From: JAEUSF01 sp964484145
GTDB lineage: Bacteria; Patescibacteriota; Doudnabacteria; UBA920
Length of the DNA stretch: 33,466 bases
Direction of reading: 5' to 3'
Assembly (NCBI GenBank): GCA_964484145.1
Contig: CAZAED010000013.1
Location: 1 to 33,466, forward strand
In this document: in pieces, positions 1 to 8,598 of the stretch
Layout: each line of letters opens with the position of its first letter
Position numbering within the stretch: position 1 is the stretch's first letter
Notes under the pieces: generated by a model
Seen by the model: only the letters and a program-made list of their open reading frames with translations
Database searches by the model: none
Told to the model about the DNA's origin: nothing
Program-made: the position numbers and the translations under genes

Positions 1-2
1 GC

Positions 3-1700
3 GCAGCTTATGCCGGTGGACTTGTTGCAAACAATGTAAACGCGGCGAACACTATTGCTACGAGTTACGCCGGTGGTGAGACTGTTACGGGTACGTCAGG
101 AACTGGCGGAGTGGGCGGTACGGGCGGAAATGGTGGTGCTCCTGGGACTGCAGTTGCCGGAGGTGCTGGTGCTGCCGCAGGCGCGGCCGGAGCGGGCGGC
201 GTTCTGTATATAGGAGGGTTTGTTGGTTTTAACAACGGTACGATTCAGACAAATTCATATTCTTCGGTAGCTTCGGTCACTGGAACTGCGGGTAGTGGCG
301 GACAGGGGGGTACTGGAGGTGATGGCGCAAATGGTTCAGATGGTACAAGTGGTGCGGGAGCAGTGGGTGGAGTGGGAGGCGCAGCAACTGCTGGTGGTGC
401 CGGTGGTATTGGGTATGGTGGCGGATTTGTCGGATGGCATAATACTGCTAGAACAATTAGTGATGCGTTCGTGCGAGGTAATTTCACATTTTCTGGTGGA
501 GCCGGAGGGGCTGGCGGAACTGGCGGAACTGGCGGTAACGGAGGTAATGGAGCATCAGCTGGTACTGGTGGCACCGGAGGAGCAGCGGGAGCGAGCGGCG
601 CTGGTACTGTTGGTGGAGTGAAGTATGGTGGAGGGTTTGCTGGCTACAATCTTGGAACAATAAATACTGTGTATTTTGTTGGGTCAGTTACAGTCACTGG
701 TGCATCCGGCGGTGTTGGTGGTAACGGGGGTAATGGAGGAATGGGAGGAAATGGTGGACCAACTGGCGCGGGTGGTGTTGGAGGTGCGCAGGGTGCGACT
801 GCGGCAGGAGGCGCCGGTGGTGCGCTTCATGCTGGGGGACTTGTCGGATACAACTTTACCGCTGGAGTCATCTCCGGTTCTTGGACTGCAGGTACTGTGA
901 CAACTACCGGAGGTGCCGGTGGTAACGGAGGCGTGCGAGGAATTTCAGGAACAGGAGGAAACGGTGGAAGTGGTGCTGGTGGTGCCGGAGGCGCGGGAAT
1001 AGCCGGAGGGGCTGGTGGCGCCGGTGGCGCAAGTAATGCGGGCGGACTTATAGGTTCTAATATTACAACAGGATCTTTTAATACGAGTTATACATCTACA
1101 ACTGTGACTATGGTTGGTGGGGCTGGTGGCGCGGGCGGTACGGGCGGAAAAGGAGGTAATGGTGGTGTCGGTGGTTCTGCAGGAAACGGTGGTGCGGGTT
1201 CAGTTGGATTAGTCGGTGGTGTCGGTGGTGTCGGTGGTGCGGTTACCGGTGGTGGTTTAGTAGGAGACAACACAGGAATAATTACAAACGCATACGCGCT
1301 CGGTAATGTAACAGCAACTGCTGGAACTTCTGGTAACGGCGGGACTGGTGGTGCCGGAGGAAACGGTGGCGCAGCAGGTGGTGCTAGTGCGGGTACAAAT
1401 GGAAACGGTGCCAATGGTGGCGCGGGTGGTGCTGGTGCAAGTGCTTACGCTGGAGGACTTTTAGGAAGTCAGGCGACATCACTTGTTACAAACACGTACT
1501 CTTTAGGAGTACCGACTGCGGCAAAAACTTCCGGAGCTTCCGGTGGTACAGCAGGTAGTGCTGGTACAGGTGGAACTGGTGGGAGTGCGGGGTCAAATGG
1601 TTCAGTCGGAGCCTCGGCCGCTCTTCAGTACGCCGGTGGTATAGTCGGAAACCCGGTAAGCGGAACTTGGGCGTCTAGTTATTGGGACACCACTCTTTCC
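3..1700 (+). repeat. Nine GLUG-motif units alternating with PGRS-like glycine-rich stretches
   Basis: Repeat units begin with GG(L/F)VG-type motifs near nucleotides 12, 211, 417, 627, 832, 1039, 1249, 1447 and 1633, a period of about 205 nt. Each continues with a polar SYxxG-type strand and then 25-40 residues of GG-x repeats rich in Ala, Thr and Asn. GLUG motifs are known from bacterial surface proteins. The glycine-rich stretches resemble mycobacterial PGRS in composition only. Glycine codons vary (GGT, GGA, GGC), so the repetition is held at protein level rather than being simple DNA slippage. Confidence 0.8.
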
Positions 1701-4700
1701 GGAAAAACAGATGGCGCCGGTAACGCAACAACGCCTTCTAACACAAGCGGGAAAAATACAACGCAAATGAAGCAGCAAACAACATTTTCGAACTGGGATT
1801 TTACAGTATTGCCGGTATGGAAAATTACTGAAGCTACAACCACACCTTATTTTAATTATCAAGTTGCGTCAGATGCCCCGACAAATGTAACAGCAGTTGC
1901 CGGTAATGGACAAGCGACTATTTCATTTACTCCGCCGGCAAATACTGGCGGCTCTGCAATTACTAGTTATACAGTAACTTCCAACACGGGCGGGTTTACC
2001 GCAACCGGCGGGGCTTCACCTATTACGATAACTGGTTTAGTAAATGGTACAACGTATACGTTTACCGTAACCGCGACAAATATTTCAGGTACCAGTACCC
2101 CTTCATCAACAAGCAATGCTGTGGTCCCGGCAACGGTACCGGGATCCCCAACCGGAGTTACTGCGGTTCGTGGAAACGGCCAGGCGACTGTTTCTTTTAC
2201 TGCGCCGGTATCAGATGGGGGCTCGGCAATAACCGGTTATTTGGTAAGTTCCAACACGGGCGGGTTTACCGCAACCGGTGGGTCTTCGCCCATAGTAATT
2301 ACCGGACTTTCAAATGGAGCTACATATACATTTACAGTTGTAGCTATAAATTCTGCAGGCACAAGCACACCTTCGTCAACAAGTAATTCAGTTGTGCCGG
2401 CTACCGTGCCGGGGGCTCCGACGAGTCCGGTGGCAGTTCGTGGAAACGGCCAGGCGACTGTTTCTTTTACTGCGCCCGTATCAGATGGGGGCTCGGCTAT
2501 TACCATATATACTGTCTATTCCAACACGGGCGGGTTTACCGCAACCGGTGGGTCTTCGCCCATAGTAATTACCGGACTTTCCAATGGTGTAACATATACC
2601 TTCACTGTTACAGCTAGTAACGATGTTGGAACGAGTACGGCTTCGAGTGTAAGTAATTCCGTTGTTCCGGCAACTGTTCCGGACGCACCAACTATTGGAA
2701 CCGCTACAAGGGGTAATGGTCAGGCGACAATAACATTTACTCCACCCGCAGAGAATGGTAGTTCAACTATTATTAGTTATACCGTTACCTCGAGCGTTGG
2801 TGGTTTCACCGCGAGCGGAGCGGGTTCTCCGCTCACAGTAACCGGTTTAACCAACGGAGTCAGCTATACCTTTACGGTAACTGCCACAAACGGTGTTGGT
2901 ACTAGTTCGCCTTCGAGCGCCAGTAACGCAGTTGTCCCGGCAACTGTACCGGATGCGCCTACCATTGGCACCGCTACCAGAGGAAATGGTGAAGCGGTGG
3001 TTACCTTTAGTGCGCCTTCGTCAGACGGAGGTTCAAGTATTTTGTATTATACGGCCACTTCTAACGTTGGCGGATTTACTGCTACCAGCAGCTCGTCTTC
3101 TATTACTGTGACCGGGCTTTCAAACGGTACAGCGTACTCATTTACTGTGATAGCAACAAATGCCGTGGGAACTAGCTCGCCTTCGAGCGCAAGCAACAGT
3201 GTTTCGCCGGCTACTGTCCCGGACGCTCCTACGAGTGTAAGCGCCACAGCCGGAAATGGTGAAGCCACTGTCACTTTCACAGCTCCCGTCAACAACGGTT
3301 ATTCGGCAATTACTAGTTACACAGTAAGTTCAAACACCGGCGGGTTTACCGCAACCGGTGGGTCTTCTCCTATTACCATTACCGGTTTAACCAATGGAGT
3401 TAGCTATACATTTACCGTAACTGCCACCAATGGTGTTGGAACAAGTTCGCCGTCTAGTACCAGTAATTCCGTAACCCCAAAAACAAGTCCGGACGCACCA
3501 ACTATTGGAACCGCTACCAGAGGAAACGGTGAAGCAACCATAACATTTACTCCGCCGGTAAATAATGGTGGTTCGAGTATTTTATATTACACAGCCAGCT
3601 CGAATGTTGGCGGCTTTACAGCAACCGGTGGCAGTTCGCCAATTACTGTAACAGGATTAACTAACGGTGTTACTTATACTTTTACAGTGACTGCGACGAA
3701 TTCTGCTGGCACAAGTACCCCTTCCGGAACCAGTAATTCGGTTGTTCCTGCTACCGTACCCGATGCTCCTACCGGCGTGAGCGCCACCAGAGGAAATGGT
3801 CAAGCGACTGTTTCGTTTACTGCTCCTGTTTCAAACGGCGGTTTGGCAATTACCAGCTATACGGTCAGTTCAAATGTTGGCGGTTTTAGCGCCTCAGGTG
3901 GCAGTTCGCCAATTACTTTAACAGGGTTAACCAATGGAGTTAGCTATACCTTTACGGTGACTGCTACGAACGGTGTGGGAACAAGTTCTACTTCTAGTCC
4001 CAGTAGCGCGGTAACTCCGGCAACTACGCCTGATGCTCCGACGAGTGTGACTGCGGTTGCGGGAAATGCTCAAGCTACTGTTTCGTTTACCGCTCCTGTT
4101 TCAGACGGCGGTTCGGCAATTACCAGCTATATTGTAAATTCTAATGTCGGTGGTTTTAGCGCAACAGGTGGAAATTCACCTATTATAATTACCGGACTTT
4201 CCAACGGTGTAACATATACATTTACTGTTTCGGCAATAAACGCTTTGGGAACCAGCACCCCTTCCGGAACCAGCAATTCGGTAGTCCCGGCAACAGCTCC
4301 GGATGCGCCAACAATTGGCACTGCTACCAGAGGAAATGGTGAAGCAACCATAACATTTACTCCGCCGACAAGTAACGGCAGTTCTACTATTACAAGTTAT
4401 ACGGTGTATTCAAGCACCGGTGGGTTTACTGCAACGGGCGGAGGTTCACCAATTACCATAACCGGACTTTCAAACGGCACGGCATATAGTTTTACAGTGA
4501 CCGCAACTAACGCAATGGGTACGAGTTCTCCTTCCAGCGCAAGTAATACAGTTACTCCGGCAACTGTTCCGGACGCACCTACTAGTGTAACTGCGGTTCG
4601 TGGAAATGGCGAGGCAACTATAACTTTCACCGTTCCTGCTTCAAACGGCGGTTCGGCAATTACCGGTTATACTGTAACGTCGAGTCCCGGAGGTGTTACG

Positions 4701-6035
4701 GCCAGCGGCGGAAATTCACCTATTACCATAACTGGACTAACCAATGGAGTTAGCTATACATTTACCGTGACCGCCACAAATGCAGTCGGTACTAGCGCTG
4801 CTTCTAGCGCAAGCAGTGCGGTAACTCCGGCAACTGTTCCGGACGCACCAACTAACGTTGCTGCTGCGGTAGGCGACTTAAGCGCTGGTGTTTCGTGGTC
4901 TGCGCCGGCTAGCAATGGCGGTTCGAGCATTTTGTATTACACTGTAACTTCAAACACCGGTGGGCATACCGCCACCACCAGCGGAACTTCTTTGGTTATG
5001 ACTGGACTGACAAATGGCGTGACATATACATTTACGGTTACCGCAACTAACATTTTAGGAACCGGCGGTTCTTCGGGGACAAGTAATTCGGTTGTGCCGG
5101 CTAGTGTGCCGGGGGCACCAACTAACTTAGCTGCTACTGTACAGGATAGCAGTATAGACCTTTCTTGGTCAGCGCCAGCTTCCAGCGGGGGTTCGGCTAT
5201 TACTGACTATGTAATAGAGTACAAGTTAACCAGTGGTGGGACATGGTCGGTTTTTAGCGACGGCGTAGGTACTACACCTGCAACTACTGTAACTAGTTTA
5301 TCTAACGATAATTCTTACGACTTTAGAGTTTACGCAAAGAATGTTATTGGGACCGGTTTGGCCTCCGGTGAGGTTAGCGCAACTCCCGGCGCTCCGGCTC
5401 AAGTTATTATTCAGTCTATAAGCGATGCAGTTATTCCCACTATTGGTGCGGATATCCGTATAACTAACGAAGGTAGTATTCCTTATGAATATCAATATAC
5501 TTGGTGTGTAACTAACTCAAGTTCAAATTTGTGTGGAGGGGGAGATGATGTATTTAGCTCAACTGCCGCGAAACTTATTAACCCCGGAGAAAATTTTGAC
5601 ACAACACTCAATTCAACCGTCTCATCTGAAGGAGATTATTCTTTCCATATTCGCGTAAATTTTGGTTCCGATTCTTCCGAAGCAAACCAGTCCTTTACCG
5701 CAGTTTCCGCTACGCCCACTCCAACGCCTACTCCAACCCCGACTCCCACTCCAACGCCTTCGGGTGGCGGAGGTGGTGGTGGGGGCGGAGGAGGCGGAGG
5801 CGGTGGACCGTCTAGTCCTGTTACTATTCCACAAACAACTACTTTACCGGCTAGGAAGTTTACCTCTGACTTAAACGGCGACGGCATAGTAGACTCGGTA
5901 GACTTTTCTATCATGCTTGCGTTTTGGAAAACCCCGCCACCCTTTAAAAATGAGTGGGTAGATATAAATAAAGACGGGCGGGTGGACTCCATAGATTTTT
6001 CCATCCTCTTGTTCCAATGGAAACGTAAAGAATAA
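3..6035 (+). CDS. Giant surface protein with GLUG/Gly-rich repeats, 13 FN3-like modules and C-terminal dockerin (5' partial)
   Basis: The reading frame is already open at the left edge (AAYAGGLVANN...), so the gene starts outside the window; a GTG at 111 lies inside a glycine repeat and is not a credible start. Domains in order: nine GLUG-like motifs (GGxVGxN...SYxxG...) about every 205 nt up to about 1700, each followed by a GGxGG-rich stretch; a GLUG-type tail (YWDTT...QMKQQTTFSNWDF) near 1680-1840; 13 fibronectin-III-like modules of about 90 residues (1872-5390); a CARDB-like region with a CxxxxxxxxC pair (about 5395-5705); a Thr-Pro linker; 15 glycines (5764-5806); and a dockerin. The dockerin has two calcium loops, DLNGDGIVDSVD at 5868 and DINKDGRVDSID at 5961, with Asp/Asn at positions 1, 3, 5, 9 and 12 of each. 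No transmembrane helix is visible. Dockerins bind cohesins, and two cohesin genes follow 5 nt downstream. I infer a secreted adhesin- or scaffold-like protein held at the surface by cohesin; its ligand is unknown. Confidence 0.9.
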   Translation, partial: AAYAGGLVANNVNAANTIATSYAGGETVTGTSGTGGVGGTGGNGGAPGTAVAGGAGAAAGAAGAGGVLYIGGFVGFNNGTIQTNSYSSVASVTGTAGSGGQGGTGGDGANGSDGTSGAGAVGGVGGAATAGGAGGIGYGGGFVGWHNTARTISDAFVRGNFTFSGGAGGAGGTGGTGGNGGNGASAGTGGTGGAAGASGAGTVGGVKYGGGFAGYNLGTINTVYFVGSVTVTGASGGVGGNGGNGGMGGNGGPTGAGGVGGAQGATAAGGAGGALHAGGLVGYNFTAGVISGSWTAGTVTTTGGAGGNGGVRGISGTGGNGGSGAGGAGGAGIAGGAGGAGGASNAGGLIGSNITTGSFNTSYTSTTVTMVGGAGGAGGTGGKGGNGGVGGSAGNGGAGSVGLVGGVGGVGGAVTGGGLVGDNTGIITNAYALGNVTATAGTSGNGGTGGAGGNGGAAGGASAGTNGNGANGGAGGAGASAYAGGLLGSQATSLVTNTYSLGVPTAAKTSGASGGTAGSAGTGGTGGSAGSNGSVGASAALQYAGGIVGNPVSGTWASSYWDTTLSGKTDGAGNATTPSNTSGKNTTQMKQQTTFSNWDFTVLPVWKITEATTTPYFNYQVASDAPTNVTAVAGNGQATISFTPPANTGGSAITSYTVTSNTGGFTATGGASPITITGLVNGTTYTFTVTATNISGTSTPSSTSNAVVPATVPGSPTGVTAVRGNGQATVSFTAPVSDGGSAITGYLVSSNTGGFTATGGSSPIVITGLSNGATYTFTVVAINSAGTSTPSSTSNSVVPATVPGAPTSPVAVRGNGQATVSFTAPVSDGGSAITIYTVYSNTGGFTATGGSSPIVITGLSNGVTYTFTVTASNDVGTSTASSVSNSVVPATVPDAPTIGTATRGNGQATITFTPPAENGSSTIISYTVTSSVGGFTASGAGSPLTVTGLTNGVSYTFTVTATNGVGTSSPSSASNAVVPATVPDAPTIGTATRGNGEAVVTFSAPSSDGGSSILYYTATSNVGGFTATSSSSSITVTGLSNGTAYSFTVIATNAVGTSSPSSASNSVSPATVPDAPTSVSATAGNGEATVTFTAPVNNGYSAITSYTVSSNTGGFTATGGSSPITITGLTNGVSYTFTVTATNGVGTSSPSSTSNSVTPKTSPDAPTIGTATRGNGEATITFTPPVNNGGSSILYYTASSNVGGFTATGGSSPITVTGLTNGVTYTFTVTATNSAGTSTPSGTSNSVVPATVPDAPTGVSATRGNGQATVSFTAPVSNGGLAITSYTVSSNVGGFSASGGSSPITLTGLTNGVSYTFTVTATNGVGTSSTSSPSSAVTPATTPDAPTSVTAVAGNAQATVSFTAPVSDGGSAITSYIVNSNVGGFSATGGNSPIIITGLSNGVTYTFTVSAINALGTSTPSGTSNSVVPATAPDAPTIGTATRGNGEATITFTPPTSNGSSTITSYTVYSSTGGFTATGGGSPITITGLSNGTAYSFTVTATNAMGTSSPSSASNTVTPATVPDAPTSVTAVRGNGEATITFTVPASNGGSAITGYTVTSSPGGVTASGGNSPITITGLTNGVSYTFTVTATNAVGTSAASSASSAVTPATVPDAPTNVAAAVGDLSAGVSWSAPASNGGSSILYYTVTSNTGGHTATTSGTSLVMTGLTNGVTYTFTVTATNILGTGGSSGTSNSVVPASVPGAPTNLAATVQDSSIDLSWSAPASSGGSAITDYVIEYKLTSGGTWSVFSDGVGTTPATTVTSLSNDNSYDFRVYAKNVIGTGLASGEVSATPGAPAQVIIQSISDAVIPTIGADIRITNEGSIPYEYQYTWCVTNSSSNLCGGGDDVFSSTAAKLINPGENFDTTLNSTVSSEGDYSFHIRVNFGSDSSEANQSFTAVSATPTPTPTPTPTPTPTPSGGGGGGGGGGGGGGGPSSPVTIPQTTTLPARKFTSDLNGDGIVDSVDFSIMLAFWKTPPPFKNEWVDINKDGRVDSIDFSILLFQWKRKE
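1872..5390 (+). repeat. Tandem array of 13 fibronectin-III-like modules, 270-nt period
   Basis: Modules begin with (D/G)APT or SPT after a PATVP-type linker at 1872, 2142, 2412, 2682, 2952, 3222, 3492, 3759, 4029, 4299, 4569, 4839 and 5109 (first two placed exactly, the rest approximate). The core pattern is GNGxATxxFxxP, SYTVxS, GGFxAxGGxSPI, ITGLxNGxxYTFTVxAxNxxGTSxPS. Some DNA blocks are nearly identical, for example 2249-2312 against 2519-2582 and 2168-2205 against 2438-2475, pointing to recent duplication or gene conversion of modules 2 and 3. The last two modules are the most diverged. Confidence 0.85.
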
Positions 6036-6040
6036 ATTTT

Positions 6041-6925
6041 ATGAACAATATAAAAAATCTTTCAGTATTTATAAAAATTAGCCTAGCTTTAATTTTACTG
6101 CCCAACTGGGCTTGGGCCGCTAGTCTATACGGTGTGGGGCCGGAAAATTCAGTGGGTAGCGGCGACACTTTTATTGTGCGAGTGTTTGTAGATACAGAAG
6201 GCAAAAGTTTGAACGTGGTGGAAGGGAGTATAGGAATTTCCGGCGCCAGTGTTTCAGAAATTAGTTTAGGAGGTTCGGTAATGTCTTTATGGCCTGTTTC
6301 GCCGGAAGTAAAAAATTCTTCTATAGTTTTTACCGGCGGCGCTGTGGGAGGGTTTAACCAAACAAACGCTCTGCTATTTAGTATAGCTTTAACTGCTCAA
6401 ACTCCAGGTGAGGTAGAAGTAAAGCCCCAAGGTGTAACCGCTTACGAAAACGACGGAAAAGGTACAGCCCTAAAACCTGTTTTAAAAACCACAATTATAA
6501 AAGTCAAAACCGCTGCTTCTGGTTCTACTAAAAACAACGAATGGCAAGCTTTAGTTTCGGAAGATAAAACTCCGCCCGCGGATTTTACTATAACTTTGGG
6601 CCAGGACAGTACAGTTTACCAAGGCAAAAAGTTTTTAAGTTTTGAAACAACTGACGCGGGCTCAGGTGTAGACTTTTACGAAGTTATAGAAGGCAACGAC
6701 CCAGGCGTAAGAAGCACCAGCCCTTACATTTTAAAAGATCAAACCGGGCGTTCTAAGGTTACGGTTAGAGCTTACGACAAAGCCGGCAATATAAAAACAG
6801 CAGTTTGGACCCCAAGTGTTTCTGGAAATTTCAAAATTATTTTGATTGGAATAATAATTTTAATATTTTCTGCTATACTATATATAGTCTATATAAGAAG
6901 GCGCAGAAAAAATACCAAAAACTAA
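6041..6925 (+). CDS. Membrane-anchored cohesin-domain protein 1
   Basis: 294 residues. A signal peptide (about 1-26, ending AWA before ASLYG) leads into a cohesin-like domain (about 28-153). Typical features are GDTFIVRVFVDTEGKSLNVV, the GGSVMSLWP block, a (S/F)TGGAVGGF turn and the closing YENDGKGT. A second Ig-like domain with the pattern DxGSGVDFYEV...VRAYDKAGN follows (about 175-255). A C-terminal hydrophobic helix (about 263-285) is followed by RRRRKNTKN, giving an outside-facing protein with a short basic cytoplasmic tail. It starts 5 nt after the dockerin gene and 3 nt before the second cohesin gene, so the three are very probably one operon. Inferred role: anchor for the dockerin-bearing protein. 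Cohesin family membership is a motif judgement; specificity cannot be read. Confidence 0.85.
   Translation: MNNIKNLSVFIKISLALILLPNWAWAASLYGVGPENSVGSGDTFIVRVFVDTEGKSLNVVEGSIGISGASVSEISLGGSVMSLWPVSPEVKNSSIVFTGGAVGGFNQTNALLFSIALTAQTPGEVEVKPQGVTAYENDGKGTALKPVLKTTIIKVKTAASGSTKNNEWQALVSEDKTPPADFTITLGQDSTVYQGKKFLSFETTDAGSGVDFYEVIEGNDPGVRSTSPYILKDQTGRSKVTVRAYDKAGNIKTAVWTPSVSGNFKIILIGIIILIFSAILYIVYIRRRRKNTKN
6870..6878 (+). promoter_or_regulatory. Extended -10-like TGCTATACT inside the end of cohesin gene 1
   Basis: The same 9-mer occurs immediately before start codons at 8515 and 19904. Here it lies 50 nt upstream of the second cohesin gene and could give it an internal promoter. It also simply encodes part of the membrane helix, so function is uncertain. 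Confidence 0.25.
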
Positions 6926-6928
6926 GCA

Positions 6929-8473
6929 ATGAAATCAAAAACAAAACAAAAGTTCCAGGCTTTTTTGGGAATGTTGGTTATAGCTTTTTATTTGTTGCTA
7001 CCATTTAAACTTTGGGCTGCAACTTTAAGCGCCAGGCCTTTATCTACTCAAGTTAATGCCGGTGGGACTTTTACTTTGAGTATAGATTTAAACCCTCAAG
7101 GTAAAACTATTAACAATGCCGAAGCTGTGGTATCTTTTCCACCGGATTTAGTGGAAGCTACGGCCATAAATTATGGCGGCTCTATATTTACTTTGTGGGT
7201 TGAGCAGCCTAGCTTTTCTAATAGTGCCGGGACTGTAACTTTTAACGGGGGAGTACCTAACCCTGGCTATTCCGGCTCGGGTGGTCATATACTTTCGGTT
7301 AGTTTTAAAGCTAAGGCCGCGGGTACAGCCCAGTTTACTGTAAGTTCTGCAGCTATTCGCGAAAACGATGGGCTGGGTACGAACGTCTTAACCGGCCAAA
7401 GCGGCGGAGTAATAACTATAAGCGAGCAAACTGCGCCCACCCCTACACCTGTTACCGAAACGCCCATAAGTCCGGAAGTAAACCAGGCTTCGGGCTTAAC
7501 TATAACTTCAGTTACGCACCCTGACCCTTTGATTTGGTATAACAAACCTAACGCAACCTTTTCCTGGAAATTGCCCGCGGGAGCGCTTGCTACCCAAACT
7601 TCTTTAGACAAAACCGTGGGGACTATTCCGAGAGTTTTAAGAAAGCCCCCCGTAAGTACACTTTCGTTGGAAAATACTTCGGACGGTGTTTGGTATTTTA
7701 ACGCCCGGGTGCAAACCCGTAATGGCTGGTCTAAAGTTTTTAGTTATAAAATTCAGATCGATACTCAAGTTCCCGAAAACCTTAGCGTTAAAGCCGGTAG
7801 CAACGGACCTGTACTTAGCGGTAGCGACGCCCTTTCGGGACTCGACTACTATTTAGTAGAGGTTGACAAAGCTCCGGCAGTAAAAGTTTTAGCTACAGGC
7901 GCGGAAACTTTACTTAACTTGCCAAGCGTGAGCGCAGGTATGCACGAAGTAAAAGTTACGGCTTACGACAAAGCCGGCAATTTTGCGGTGACTACCGCGC
8001 AGGCGGAATTTAAACAATTGTTAAATGTTGCTTTAGTTGAATTTCCTAAAACTGTTTACGAAGGCGACCGCATAAACCTAAAAGGTCTTGGGCCAAAAAA
8101 TTCCAAAATAGTTATTCAGCTGTTGCCGGAAGGCGGTCCGCAGCGCAGTTACACCGTGGCTTCTTTGGAAAGCGGGGAGTTTAGTTTGCAAACCGAACCT
8201 ATTTCCGGAGTTGGCAATTACAAAATTTGGGCTCAGGCCCAGTTGCCGGATGGCAGTTTAGGAATTTCTTCACCCCAAGTTCAAACAACTGTTTTGCCTT
8301 CCGCCGTAACCAAGGCCGGCGCAGTCTTTAAATTCTTAAGCAGTCTGCTTACGGTTTCCAATGTTATAATTTTGCTGCTTACCATACTCTGTATACTTGG
8401 CTGGACCAACTACTTTATACTTAAAAAGAGCTTAAAACCAAAGTCCAGGAAAAAAGCACCCCCTGCTATATAA
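6929..8473 (+). CDS. Membrane-anchored cohesin-domain protein 2
   Basis: 514 residues. Signal peptide (about 1-31, ending LWA before ATLSA), then a more canonical cohesin domain (about 32-165) with GGTFTLSIDLNPQGKTINNA, GGSIFTLWVEQPSFSN, FNGGVPNPGYSGSGG and RENDGLGTNVL. A Pro/Thr linker leads to a domain with the pattern HPDPLIWYN...FSWKLP...DGVWYFNARVQTRNGWS (about 190-275). An Ig-like domain (about 280-360, AYDKAGN again) and a further beta domain (about 365-455) follow. A C-terminal transmembrane helix (about 474-495) ends in a basic cytoplasmic tail (LKKSLKPKSRKKAPP). The AYDKAGN-type domain is shared with its upstream neighbour, so the two anchors are probably paralogues of different reach. 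Likely partner of the dockerin protein encoded two genes upstream. Confidence 0.87.
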   Translation: MKSKTKQKFQAFLGMLVIAFYLLLPFKLWAATLSARPLSTQVNAGGTFTLSIDLNPQGKTINNAEAVVSFPPDLVEATAINYGGSIFTLWVEQPSFSNSAGTVTFNGGVPNPGYSGSGGHILSVSFKAKAAGTAQFTVSSAAIRENDGLGTNVLTGQSGGVITISEQTAPTPTPVTETPISPEVNQASGLTITSVTHPDPLIWYNKPNATFSWKLPAGALATQTSLDKTVGTIPRVLRKPPVSTLSLENTSDGVWYFNARVQTRNGWSKVFSYKIQIDTQVPENLSVKAGSNGPVLSGSDALSGLDYYLVEVDKAPAVKVLATGAETLLNLPSVSAGMHEVKVTAYDKAGNFAVTTAQAEFKQLLNVALVEFPKTVYEGDRINLKGLGPKNSKIVIQLLPEGGPQRSYTVASLESGEFSLQTEPISGVGNYKIWAQAQLPDGSLGISSPQVQTTVLPSAVTKAGAVFKFLSSLLTVSNVIILLLTILCILGWTNYFILKKSLKPKSRKKAPPAI

Positions 8474-8480
8474 TCTAAAC

Positions 8481-8516
8481 AAAAACCACCATGAGCTTGT
8501 CGAATGGTGGTTTTTG
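8481..8516 (+). terminator. Intrinsic terminator after the dockerin-cohesin operon
   Basis: Perfect 12-bp stem AAAAACCACCAT (8481-8492) / ATGGTGGTTTTT (8504-8515) with an 11-nt loop, the right arm ending in a T run. It lies 8 nt after the stop of the second cohesin gene. Confidence 0.85.
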
Positions 8517-8523
8517 CTATACT
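8515..8523 (+). promoter_or_regulatory. Extended -10 promoter TGCTATACT, leaderless type
   Basis: TGnTATACT ends 7 nt before an ATG at 8531, so transcription would start at or next to that codon. It overlaps the tail of the preceding terminator. No clear -35 is seen, as is common for extended -10 promoters. It now probably drives the DUF1801 gene at 8599. Confidence 0.55.
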
Positions 8524-8530
8524 GTATGTT

Positions 8531-8584
8531 ATGAAAGACTTACAACATTCAATCAAAATAAACCTAAGCAAAGAAAAAGTTTAA
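8531..8584 (+). pseudogene. Probable N-terminal remnant of an SRPBCC/AHSA1-family gene
   Basis: The 17-codon reading frame after the promoter encodes MKDLQHSIKINLSKEKV and then stops. As I recall the family, SRPBCC/AHSA1 proteins typically open with MKxLxxSIxINAPxEKVW, so this looks like the first strand of such a protein, cut off at the expected tryptophan. The next gene starts 14 nt later. It may instead be a real leader peptide; the match is short. Confidence 0.4.
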
Positions 8585-8598
8585 TAGAATAAAATTCT

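Noticed and set aside
111..113. GTG start codon for the giant surface protein
   Set aside because: It lies within a running glycine repeat and the frame is open to the window edge, so the true start is upstream and outside the window.
3..1700. PE_PGRS (mycobacterial) homology of the glycine-rich region
   Set aside because: Only composition is shared; there is no PE domain in view and the units carry GLUG motifs.
245..5834. Proline-rich and other ORFs antisense or out of frame to the GLUG and FN3 region
   Set aside because: They mirror glycine and threonine codons of the real gene, recur with the repeat period and have no start signals.
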